A stretch of DNA of 26,412 nucleotides from JBLHKE01 sp047619485 (GTDB lineage: Bacteria; Verrucomicrobiota; Verrucomicrobiia; Verrucomicrobiales; DEV007). Where the stretch lies: the NCBI GenBank assembly GCA_047619485.1, contig JBLHKE010000015.1:1-26412 (forward strand). Direction: 5' to 3'. Position 1 is the stretch's first letter; the number at the start of each line of letters is the position of its first letter. The translations under genes were made by a program, and so were the position numbers. The notes beneath the pieces are model-generated. The model had not been told where the DNA came from and did no database searches. It saw only the letters and a list, made by a program, of their open reading frames with translations. This document shows, piece by piece, positions 16,484 to 24,096 of the stretch.

Positions 16484-19400
16484 CTACTCCACCACCATCA
16501 CGCCCCTCATCAACACCCAGTGACCCGGAAACGTACACACATATGGATACTCCCCCGGCACCGTTGGCGCAACGAACCTCAGAGTCTCGACACTGTTCGG
16601 CGCTAGCAGCTTCGTGTGATGCAGGATGCTCTTGTCCTCCGGGATGAAGTGCTTCTTGATCCCCTCTGGCGACTTCGCCATCTCGTTACCAGCCATCCCG
16701 ACTCTCTCCACCGACGCCCCCTTTTTCAGGATCACTAGATTGTGCTGGGTCGCATCCGGGTTCTTGAAGACCAACTTCACCGGTTTGCCTGCCTTCACTT
16801 TGAACTTCTCTTTGGTGAACAGCAAGCGCTCGGACACACAGCCCAACTCGACCGACTGCAACCCCTTCTGTGAATCGAAATTCGCTTCGACCGCACTGTG
16901 CGTTTTCGGCTTCATTTTAGCGCCCGTTGCCAACCTGGCAATCGCGGCGCTGACACGCTTCTCGTTCTGCGTCCCCTTCCAATGGCGGGCGAGTTTCTCC
17001 GATGCAAGCGCCGTATTGAGCGCGTATGAGAGATGCGTGCCAGCCGGCTCGTCCATGATCGGTAGGACGCAGTCCAGCGCCTGTTTCGTCCCGATATAAC
17101 TCGCTGCAATCACTGCCTCGCGGCGCACGTGCTGGGATGAGTTCGCCACCCCATCAGAAAGCATCAGGACAATTCCATCATCTGGGATTTCCCCATACCA
17201 GAACCTCAATGCCCCGTAAGCCGAGGCTGCTACGAGGTGATCTTTCGAGCGAATCAACTCGTCCAACAATTTGACGTCCGGCCTGTCCAAGCTCTGCAGC
17301 ATCCAAAGCACTTCCAGCTTCGTCAGATCGCTCGTCTTTTTGTCTGCAGCGAGCGCCCCGAGCAAGGGCAACACATCGCCTTCGTCTCGTGTCCGCAATT
17401 CACGCTTAGCCCAGTAGCGATAGCGGTAGTGCGGCGACTTCAAAAGCGTCACCAGCTCCTCTGCTGATGCGCCATGGACCTGCGGCGCATCCACCAACTT
17501 CGCACCCTTCGGCACGATGCGCCAAATCCTGCCCGCCTTGCGATCGCGGCGAGGATCACGCAAGGAATATTGCGCATGCCCCTTCACCGGGTTGTACCAG
17601 TCACAGACGTAGGCCGCCCCACGTGGTCCAAATCGTAGATCGACGGGGATGAACGATAGGTTTGTCGAGAAAATCACATCGCTGACATATTGCTCCTCAA
17701 AGCAATCCTCCTTCTCGACCCAGCGGTGGAATTCAATGCGGTTGGTCGGCTTGTAGCGAGCCTTTAAATATCCACCCTGCATCTCCTCCGGCCAGAAGTC
17801 GAAATCGACAAAGTCCTGGCCACACACGCCAGAGTATGCCTGCATGCCTCGCGCGCTCGGATGCTGACCCGGATACTCGCGATTGGTCGCGTGGAAGGTC
17901 GAGGCGAACACCGGGTGCGATGCGACGTGGTTGCCCCACGGATCGAAGGTCACACCCCACGGATTGGTGTTGGGATACCCGCCGAACGCGGTCAGCTTGC
18001 GCGTGCTGGGGTGGTAGAGGAACCACGATGAGTTTTTCGCGCGCACCGGACCGTAGGCGGTCTCGACCTGGCTGTTGTGAAAGATCGCCTCGCGGAACAT
18101 CAGATCACCACCCGGCGTCCAAACGAAATCATGCAGCGCATGGTGCGAATCCTCACAACCGAAACCGGTGAAAATGATCTCGCGATGATCAGCGACGCCG
18201 TCACCATCCGTGTCGGCGATGTAGCTCAGGTGCGGTTCCTCTGACACGTAGACACCGCCCTTGCCATCGAGCACAAACGACAGCGGGATGTGCAAATCGT
18301 CAGCGAAGGTCTTGCACGTGTCCGCCTTGCCGTCCTGGTCGGTGTCCTCGAGAATGACGATCTTGTCGACCGGTTTCTGACCCGGGTAGACGTGCGGGTA
18401 GGTGGTCGAACACGACACCCACAGGCGACCGCGCGCGTCCCAGCGCATCTGGATCGGACAGGCCAGCTCTGGGAAATCTTCCTCGGATGCAAAACAGTTC
18501 ACCTCGAATCGAGGATCGATGTTGAAAGCTTTGAGTTCATCAGCAGGCGACAGCCACTCGTTTGCGCCACGCGCCATGACGACCCCGTCCAACTCGGGAA
18601 CGTTCGAGTCGTCGACCTTGCCCGGCTTGCCTGCTGCGGCCGCATGGATCGCCTCGTCGCGATTCCCGACCATGATGTCGAAATTTCGCATCGCCGGGAG
18701 GAAATCGAGGTAGCCGTAACTCTTGTTGCGCCCGCCGGTGTAATAAAAAGTGTTAAGCGGGCGATAGCGGTAGAAGAATTGGGTCGCCTTCCCGACGACG
18801 CGCTCGCGCACGGCCTCGTCTACCTCCGGCGCACCGGAGCCGAACAGTTCTTTGAACGCGGCAGTAGCAAAGTAGGCATGACCAAGCTGATTGAGCGAGT
18901 GCCCGTCGCCGGTATTCTGCGGGCCCGGGCGATCGAACTCGATAACTGTCGGCGTGAACACATCGACGAACGCTGCCGAGGAATCCTCCGTCACGTCCCG
19001 CATCATCTCCGTGTATGCTTTCAAAGCGCCATTGTTGCGCTCGGCCGCAGCGACTTCATTGACGTCTTCGCTGGCGGTTGGGGATAGCATTACCAGCTTC
19101 GCAGCGGTCACCCCATTGTATGCCTGAGACGTCACGTGCTTGAGGAACTTATCGAGCCGCTGCTCGAACCCTGGCAACCCTGCTTCGCCAGCAAACGACT
19201 CGTTGGCACCAAACGCCGCGATGATGATGTCCGCCTTAAAGTAATGCAGGTGCTGATCGAGATCCCCGAAGTTGTCGGGCCGCGGCTGCAGGTCGATCTC
19301 ATCCGCCGGCCACGAGAGATTGCGCACCGTGATCTTGCGATCAGGGAAACGCTGGTGGATCAGCGTTTCGAAGTGCCCGAAACGGCGCTCATTGTCTAGT

Positions 19401-19570
19401 AGGAGATTGCCGATGAAGGCAACGCGGCTCCCCTCTGGGATGTCGAGAGGCAGCCTGGTCTCGACGGGTTCCGCCGGCTTCGGACGCGGCGAGCCCTTAC
19501 GGTTGATGTAGTACTTTGCTAGCTCCGGATCTCTCGGCGGAGCAGGCGCCTTTACCTGCTTGAGCTTGGC
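16484..19570 (-). CDS. SGNH / PVC dehydrogenase propeller / HEAT / cupredoxin protein, likely the -1 frame of the ThuA gene
   Basis: Giant exported redox protein. The coordinates cover the open frame from the slip site; the first standard initiator in it (GTG 19327) lies inside the conserved SGNH domain, and the 81 codons before it contain no ATG, GTG or TTG although they encode FIGNLLLDNERRFGHF, the start of that domain. Numbering from GTG 19327: SGNH remainder to about 165 (FGANESFAG, DGHSLNQLGH; the usual nucleophile Ser appears to be replaced), a PVC-type membrane-bound-dehydrogenase propeller at about 260-610 (PIQMRWDARGRLWV, DTDQDGKAD, ILEDTDQDG), HEAT-like repeats at about 625-800, and a C-terminal azurin-like domain with type-1 copper ligands H862, C931, H936 and M940 (CTFPGHWVLM). 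Related proteins often end in a CxxCH cytochrome; here copper takes its place. It is probably produced as a 1389-residue fusion with ThuA. Confidence 0.82.
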   Translation of the reverse strand, partial: AKLKQVKAPAPPRDPELAKYYINRKGSPRPKPAEPVETRLPLDIPEGSRVAFIGNLLLDNERRFGHFETLIHQRFPDRKITVRNLSWPADEIDLQPRPDNFGDLDQHLHYFKADIIIAAFGANESFAGEAGLPGFEQRLDKFLKHVTSQAYNGVTAAKLVMLSPTASEDVNEVAAAERNNGALKAYTEMMRDVTEDSSAAFVDVFTPTVIEFDRPGPQNTGDGHSLNQLGHAYFATAAFKELFGSGAPEVDEAVRERVVGKATQFFYRYRPLNTFYYTGGRNKSYGYLDFLPAMRNFDIMVGNRDEAIHAAAAGKPGKVDDSNVPELDGVVMARGANEWLSPADELKAFNIDPRFEVNCFASEEDFPELACPIQMRWDARGRLWVSCSTTYPHVYPGQKPVDKIVILEDTDQDGKADTCKTFADDLHIPLSFVLDGKGGVYVSEEPHLSYIADTDGDGVADHREIIFTGFGCEDSHHALHDFVWTPGGDLMFREAIFHNSQVETAYGPVRAKNSSWFLYHPSTRKLTAFGGYPNTNPWGVTFDPWGNHVASHPVFASTFHATNREYPGQHPSARGMQAYSGVCGQDFVDFDFWPEEMQGGYLKARYKPTNRIEFHRWVEKEDCFEEQYVSDVIFSTNLSFIPVDLRFGPRGAAYVCDWYNPVKGHAQYSLRDPRRDRKAGRIWRIVPKGAKLVDAPQVHGASAEELVTLLKSPHYRYRYWAKRELRTRDEGDVLPLLGALAADKKTSDLTKLEVLWMLQSLDRPDVKLLDELIRSKDHLVAASAYGALRFWYGEIPDDGIVLMLSDGVANSSQHVRREAVIAASYIGTKQALDCVLPIMDEPAGTHLSYALNTALASEKLARHWKGTQNEKRVSAAIARLATGAKMKPKTHSAVEANFDSQKGLQSVELGCVSERLLFTKEKFKVKAGKPVKLVFKNPDATQHNLVILKKGASVERVGMAGNEMAKSPEGIKKHFIPEDKSILHHTKLLAPNSVETLRFVAPTVPGEYPYVCTFPGHWVLMRGVMVVE

Positions 19571-19581
19571 TTTTTTTTTTC
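19541..19581 (-). other. Candidate -1 ribosomal frameshift site
   Basis: At the 3' end of the ThuA frame the mRNA reads GAA AAA AAA AAG, which contains the slippery heptamer A_AAA_AAG (as in Escherichia coli dnaX) in the correct phase within an A10 run (19571-19580). Slipping back one base makes the next codon GCC at 19570, exactly the frame of the large SGNH protein. Nine bases after the heptamer starts a hairpin, AGCAGG-(8)-CCTGCT (19560-19541), whose loop contains the zero-frame TAA (19554-19552). Slippery site, spacer and stem have the layout of known -1 frameshift signals. Transcriptional slippage on A10 is an alternative mechanism, and an 11th A lost by sequencing error would give the same picture. 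Confidence 0.6.
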
Positions 19582-20652
19582 GGTCTTTGCTTTCGGCTGC
19601 TTCTTCTTTGCGCCGCCCGGTTGGTTCTCGGCGGCGTCGGGCATGATCGGCGACTCGTAGCTGGCCAGATCGCTAGGCTTGACGTTACGAACGCAGCCAC
19701 CGCCGCTGAAGGTATTCGGTTTGTAAGGACCGACGAAATCGATCTTCAGGTCGGCAGCGATTTTCTCCTCCATCCCGATCGACCACAGGACGCCGTTGAT
19801 GAGCATGCGTCGGTAGTCGGCGTCGAGGATGTCCTCGGAGGCACCCTGGGTGGAATGGAAAACACGCGCCGGCTTGCCGTCTTTAGATTTGTAATGCCGC
19901 GTCCAAGTTGAAGCGACCGGTGGTTTCTTCTCGTCAGGTTTCGCGTCTTTCTCCATCGAGACGAGCGGCTGTGAATTAGTGAGCACGGTGAAGTCGTCTG
20001 CGGGGATCCCATTGTAGCCACCCGCATGGGTGAATGCGCCATCTTTCACACCACGCAGAATCGCGTGACTCTTCTGCTCGGGAAGGATCTGGATCCGCGT
20101 GCCCTGCTGATGGTTTCTTCCGTAGTGGCCGACCCAGGTGTTGCCGAGAATCTGCTCGCCGAATCCATTTTTAAATTCGTCGCCGGGATAGCGGAAGTCG
20201 TATTTGTAGTAGGTCGACCCCTTGGGGATCTTGAATGCGTGTGACGACGTGCGCAGGCCAACGACTGGCCCACCGCGATCGAGATAGGAGACGAGGTGCT
20301 TCATCTGATCGTCTGGCAGGTTGAGGAAGCGGGTGAAAATAACAAGCCCATCGGCTTCCGCGAGCACCTCCATGCCAGGCACGTTGGAAGCGCCAGCGGT
20401 GATGTGACCATCGGCATCCAGACCGAACAGCACTGTCGTCTTGAAACCATGGTGTTTGGCGAGGATCCGCGCCAGCGCAGGGCAAGTCTCTTCCGAGCGG
20501 TATTCGTGGTCGCTAGCGATGAAGACTAGGTGCTTTCCTTTGCCGATACCAGCCTCGCCTTCGTAGACGAGCGGATTGGCCTGCGAGGCGGCGAGAGGTG
20601 CGAGAAGACACAGCGCAGCAGTGACGAGTGCTTGGATATTGTAACGGATCAT
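19552..20652 (-). CDS. Exported ThuA-domain protein (zero frame of a likely fusion)
   Basis: ThuA-like (class I glutamine-amidotransferase-fold) protein, 366 residues if translation stops at the zero-frame TAA. Signal peptide MIRYNIQALVTAALCLLAPL ends near ASQA. Family features: HLVFIASDHEYRSEE, the nucleophile-elbow equivalent region, FTRFLNLPDDQMKHLVSYLDRG, VGLRTSSHAF, and the C-terminal ADYRRMLINGVLWSIGMEE typical of Planctomycetota/Verrucomicrobiota ThuA proteins. ThuA was linked to trehalose utilisation in rhizobia, but the role here is unknown. After the domain comes a Lys-rich linker (GGAKKKQPKAKTEKK) that runs into the A10 slip site. It lies 237 bp downstream of the selenoprotein pair on the same strand. 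Confidence 0.88.
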   Translation of the reverse strand: MIRYNIQALVTAALCLLAPLAASQANPLVYEGEAGIGKGKHLVFIASDHEYRSEETCPALARILAKHHGFKTTVLFGLDADGHITAGASNVPGMEVLAEADGLVIFTRFLNLPDDQMKHLVSYLDRGGPVVGLRTSSHAFKIPKGSTYYKYDFRYPGDEFKNGFGEQILGNTWVGHYGRNHQQGTRIQILPEQKSHAILRGVKDGAFTHAGGYNGIPADDFTVLTNSQPLVSMEKDAKPDEKKPPVASTWTRHYKSKDGKPARVFHSTQGASEDILDADYRRMLINGVLWSIGMEEKIAADLKIDFVGPYKPNTFSGGGCVRNVKPSDLASYESPIMPDAAENQPGGAKKKQPKAKTEKKKPSSSR

Positions 20653-20889
20653 TGCGGGTAATGATGCCGTTGGTCGACGGGCGGGTCAACTGTAGACCGG
20701 AACTCCAGAGGCTGTCAGGAAACTCAGCTGGAGCATCAAACCGTCGTCGATTTCGCCAGAAATTGGCCGCAAGTCTCAAAACCATCGCGACGCCCAAAAA
20801 CGCTCGCCCAAACTCCGACGAGTTCAGCTACCTTGATCTTCGTATTCCCCGACGGACTCTCCAGCTCCGACCTACAGCCAAAAATTCGC

Positions 20890-21960
20890 CTACGCCGGAT
20901 TCATCTCTTTCATCAGCGCATCGACCGCCTCGTCCATGGCCTCGCCGCGGACGTTTTTGTAGCGGATCACGCCCTTGGCATCGATCACGTAAATAGTCGG
21001 CCAGCCGCTGACCGCCCACTGGGTCGCGATCGGTCCGCCGGTGCTACCACCGTCCCAGAACGATGGCCAGGAGATGTTGTTCTCCTTGATCGCCTTTTTG
21101 TAGCGATCAGCCTTGTCACTGTTGACTCCGAGGATCGTGAAGGGCTTGTCTTTCATCCGCGCAACGAGCGACCGCTCGTGGGGATACATGGCACGGCAGG
21201 GGCCTCACCAATCACCCCAGAAATCGATCACCACCACCTTGCCGCGGTAGTCGGAGAGTTTCATCTCCTTGCCGTCGACGTCCTTGCCGACGATCTCGGG
21301 AGCTTCCTTGCCGATCGCGAGATTTTTCGCAGCGAACAGTTTGCCCTTGGCGCGGGCGGCGACATTGCGTCCGCGCACCTCCAAGTCTGGATGCTCAGCG
21401 ACGAGCTTTTCGATCAGCGCAGTGTATTCATCCACCTTGCTGGCGTCGCGCTCGATGCCGATTGCCATCGCATAGATCGCCAAGCCGCGCACATCTTTGA
21501 CCTCGCTCTTCTCACTGGCGGTTTTCAGAAACGCCTTCGCCTCGGGAGATGACTGACGCATCATCGAGCCCATTACGTCGGTCATCTTTTCACTATCAAG
21601 ATAATGCTTCTCCAAGATCGTATAGATTTCTTTGTCGACCTTCCCGCGCGAGTTGCGCAGCACCCAGTTAATACCGGAGAGGCTCGCCTCGGCCTCGGGG
21701 TTCGCCTTGACGATCCCGGTGATTGCCGCGGCAGCGCCAGAGGAATCCGGATACTCGCTCTGATAGAGCGCGCGCTGCTCCTCGCGTGACGCCCCCTGCA
21801 TCTTTTCGGAGAAAGCATTCATCTTCTCCTTATGGGCGGCAGTCAACTTCTTGATCCGGGAAGCAGTATCTGCGGCTTCGGCAGCGGCCTCCTGCGCGAA
21901 ACTGCTGGCAGGCAGCAGGAACATCGCCACACAAAAGGCGAGGATTGGTAAGGTCTTCAT
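20890..21960 (-). CDS. TlpA-like thioredoxin selenoprotein 1 (UGPC active site)
   Basis: Exported thioredoxin-fold protein of 356 residues read through one in-frame TGA (21207-21205) as selenocysteine 252. Signal peptide: MKTLPILAFCVAMFLLPASS. Residues about 25-205 form a helical N-terminal domain; the thioredoxin domain follows with KLSDYRGKVVVIDFWGDW, Sec252-G-P-C255, then GVNSD and the cis-proline loop GWPTIYV (P321). Conventional annotation would split it into a 251-residue protein ending at W251 and a 99-residue fragment. Homologs have Cys at position 252 (WCGPCR). A hairpin with a GGUC loop lies 25 nt after the TGA (own entry). Second of two paralogs, 47 bp after the first. Expected to act as a periplasmic thiol-disulfide or peroxide/selenosulfide oxidoreductase. 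It ends with TAG, so TGA is not needed as stop. Confidence 0.85.
21155..21185 (-). promoter_or_regulatory. Bacterial SECIS hairpin of selenoprotein 1
   Basis: In the mRNA, ACGAGC (21179-21174) pairs with GCTCGT (21169-21164) around a GGUC loop (21173-21170), the same apical loop as the Escherichia coli fdhF SECIS. A lower helix pairs ATCC (21185-21182) with GGAT (21158-21155). The loop starts 31 nt after the TGA, within the range I recall for bacterial SECIS. It lies inside the coding sequence, over PHERSL. Confidence 0.75.
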
Positions 21961-22007
21961 AACCGGAAACTAGAAGGCGTCGGAGACAATGTCGAGCACT
22001 CGATGGC

Positions 22008-22994
22008 TCATTCAACCTCGGCCAGCAGCTTCTCGATGGCGGCATCGAGCTTGTCGCCGTGGACGTTCTTATAGCGGATGACGCCCTTGTGATCTAAAAC
22101 AAAAACGGTCGGCCAGGCGGTGATCGCCCAACGGGTAGAAATCGGTCCGCGGGTGTTGCCGCCGTCCCAGAAACTCTGCCAGCTCATCAGCTCACGCTTG
22201 GTAGCGTTTTTGAAGCGCGGTTTTGGATCGCTGTTCACGCCGACGATGGCGAAGGGTTTGTCTTGGTGCCTCGCCGCGAGCGACCGCTCGTGGGGCAACA
22301 TGCGCCGGCAGGGGCCTCACCAGTCGCCCCAGAAATTAAAGAACACCACCTTGCCACGGTAGTCGCTCAGTTTGAACTGTTTCCCCGCAGCGTCCTCGCC
22401 CTCGATTTCTGGCGCGATTTTTCCGATGCGGAGATGTTTCGAAGCGAACAATTTCTGCTTCGCGTAGCCCGCCAAATCGCGGCCACCGATTCTTAGGTCA
22501 GGGTGCTTGTCGATCTGCTTCTGTAGAATTTCGTCATAGCGACCGATCGCCTGCGAATCGTGTTCGAAACTACTCGCAAGCGCGTGCAGCGCAGCAGCGC
22601 TGACGACGTCGCTCTTACTGGCGTCGCCGAGCCGCGCGAAGAAGGCAATGACCTCATCCTCGCGGAAGCCAATCATCGGCAGCAGCCCATCGGCCAATGC
22701 ATCGTTGTCACCGTGGTGCTTCTCCAACCGGGCGAGAAACGCTTCAGTCAACTCGTAGTCACTCCCTTCCGAAACTCCGCCGTGATTGATGATGAAAGCG
22801 AAAGCCTTCGGGATACCAGCATCTTCTGGCGATTCCTCCATGATCTTGAGCAGCGCCTGCACTGTCGCGTCTGGCGCCGGGCGCTCGGCGTAGTAGGCTT
22901 TGACTAGGCGGTCGATCTCATCGCCCGGTTTCGCAGTGGCGATGAGCGGCGAGAGAATCGCGAGGCAGGATAGGAAGGCGATGAAGGTGCGCAT
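22008..22994 (-). CDS. TlpA-like thioredoxin selenoprotein 2 (UGPC active site)
   Basis: Paralog of the next gene, 328 residues, read through TGA at 22319-22317 as selenocysteine 226. Signal peptide: MRTFIAFLSCLAILSPLIAT. A helical domain of about 160 residues precedes the thioredoxin domain: FKLSDYRGKVVFFNFWGDW, Sec226-G-P-C229, FAIVGVNSD and AWPTVFV with cis-Pro 295. By eye about 60% of residues after Sec match its paralog, while the N-terminal domains are much more diverged; yet both keep TGA at the same codon. The real stop is also TGA (22010-22008); what follows is a TCGAG-TG-CTCGA palindrome without a GGU loop, so the two TGAs are distinguishable. First gene of the minus-strand series. 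No Shine-Dalgarno sequence is obvious. Confidence 0.85.
22267..22297 (-). promoter_or_regulatory. Bacterial SECIS hairpin of selenoprotein 2
   Basis: CGAGC (22290-22286) pairs with GCTCG (22281-22277) around GGUC (22285-22282). A lower helix pairs TGCC (22297-22294) with GGCA (22270-22267). Compared with the paralog, two of the four lower pairs are changed on both sides (A-U to U-A and U-A to G-C), keeping the helix. The loop starts 31 nt after the TGA, as in the paralog. Confidence 0.75.
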
Positions 22995-23168
22995 GTTAAA
23001 AGCATGCTCGGGGAGCTGGTGATTGTAAATGCTGAATGAGCCTCCGCGCGGCCTCCCAACCCTGGCCTGCCATCACAGCCGGTAGTTCCATGGCGAGAGG
23101 GTGAGCAGAACGGGGAATCCACGTGACATGGCTACCCCCTACTCCTTCCCATCGTAATTCAAGTACCT

Positions 23169-23225
23169 GTCACTTTTTTATCCCGTTTTTCGGTCACTTT
23201 CTTATCCCGACACCGTTGTATCCCG
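23169..23225 (+). repeat. Short tandem-spaced repeats, possible solo insertion-sequence end
   Basis: GTCACTTTTTTATCCCG (23169-23185) recurs at 23193-23209 with one change, and a partial third copy (TGTATCCCG) ends at 23225. Multiple spaced terminal repeats beginning TGTCA resemble the ends of IS21-family elements, but no transposase is nearby. They could also be operator sites for the two-component genes downstream. The rest of the 22995-23362 gap shows no RNA gene; I looked for a tRNA-Sec there and saw none. Confidence 0.4.
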
Positions 23226-23389
23226 ATGTGCCGTCTGGCGAATTCCTGGCGACACCTAAAGAGAACACCCAAGCGTGAAGTTCTCGTTTCAATCAGGGCG
23301 GAGAATTGTTAAGCGATTGTAAAACTTTGCCCTCCTAGCGGTTTGCGGCCTATTCTGCGACAGTGGAAGATCAAAATCACCAGGGTGGC

Positions 23390-24088
23390 ATGCACCTGCT
23401 CGTCGTCGATGACGACCGCAAGCTATGCCTGCTCATCAAAGAATACCTCGAACCACTCGGTTATCGGGTCGAGCTCGTGCATAACGGGCTCGATGGCGTC
23501 GAGCGCGCTACTAGCGGCGAATTTGGCGCCGTGATCCTCGACGTGATGATGCCGGGGCTCGACGGCTTCGAAGCACTCAAGGAGATCCGCAAGAAGAGCG
23601 AGGTGCCAGTGTTGATGTTGACGTCGCGCGGCGATGAGGCAGATCGCATCGTCGGTCTGGAGATCGGTGCCGATGACTACCTGCCAAAAACGTTTTCGAC
23701 GCGCGAGCTACTCGCGCGGCTGAGGGCAGTGACACGACGCACCCGCCGCGCGCCCGACGAGGGGGATGCCGATGAGGAAATCAACATCCGCGAACTACAG
23801 ATCCGCCCGCCGTCGCGCACGGCGAGCCTCGGAGACACGCCGCTAGAACTGACACCGGTCGAATACGAATTACTCGAGAGCCTCGCCCGTGCCAAAGGCC
23901 GGGTAAAATCGCGCGAGCACCTCGTCGACGAGATCGCGCACCGCGACTTCGATGTGTTCGATCGCTCAGTCGATGTGCATGTTTCCGCCCTGCGCAAGAA
24001 ACTCGGAGACGACCCGAAATCGCCGCGCTTCATCCGCACCGTGCGCGCCGTTGGCTACCTCATGATCGACCCGGCTCGCGAACCCTAG
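23390..24088 (+). CDS. OmpR-family response regulator
   Basis: Cytoplasmic DNA-binding regulator of 232 residues. The receiver domain (about 1-115) has the acidic pair in LLVVDDD, phosphoacceptor D51 (AVILDVMMPGLDG), T78 (LMLTSRG) and K100 (YLPKTFS). The winged-helix effector (about 130-230) has the OmpR hallmarks LELTPVEYELLESLA and VDVHVSALRKKLGDDP ending FIRTVRAVGYLM. The start is ambiguous: ATG 23390 has AGGG a few bases upstream and aligns with the family, while GTG 23363 adds nine residues and sits about 7 bases after a TATTCT -10-like box (23351-23356), compatible with a leaderless start. The sensor kinase gene follows by 8 bases, so they form a CpxR/CpxA-like pair. Confidence 0.92.
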   Translation: MHLLVVDDDRKLCLLIKEYLEPLGYRVELVHNGLDGVERATSGEFGAVILDVMMPGLDGFEALKEIRKKSEVPVLMLTSRGDEADRIVGLEIGADDYLPKTFSTRELLARLRAVTRRTRRAPDEGDADEEINIRELQIRPPSRTASLGDTPLELTPVEYELLESLARAKGRVKSREHLVDEIAHRDFDVFDRSVDVHVSALRKKLGDDPKSPRFIRTVRAVGYLMIDPAREP

Positions 24089-24096
24089 TAAGTCAA

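Noticed and set aside
18290..19087. A 265-codon plus-strand frame opposite the SGNH/propeller gene
   Set aside because: Antisense shadow of a conserved gene; GC-rich codon use keeps this frame open.
20833..21552. A 239-codon plus-strand frame opposite selenoprotein 1
   Set aside because: Antisense shadow; the minus strand carries the thioredoxin fold and the conserved active site.
20890..22994. TGA read as tryptophan through an alternative genetic code
   Set aside because: Several intact genes here end in TGA (for example 1011-1013, 7941-7943, 9299-9301), and Trp at the CxxC position would make no sense.
22995..23362. Possible tRNA-Sec or another selenium gene next to the selenoproteins
   Set aside because: No long-armed tRNA fold, TTCGA-type loop or acceptor stem could be found, and no Sel protein is encoded in the window.
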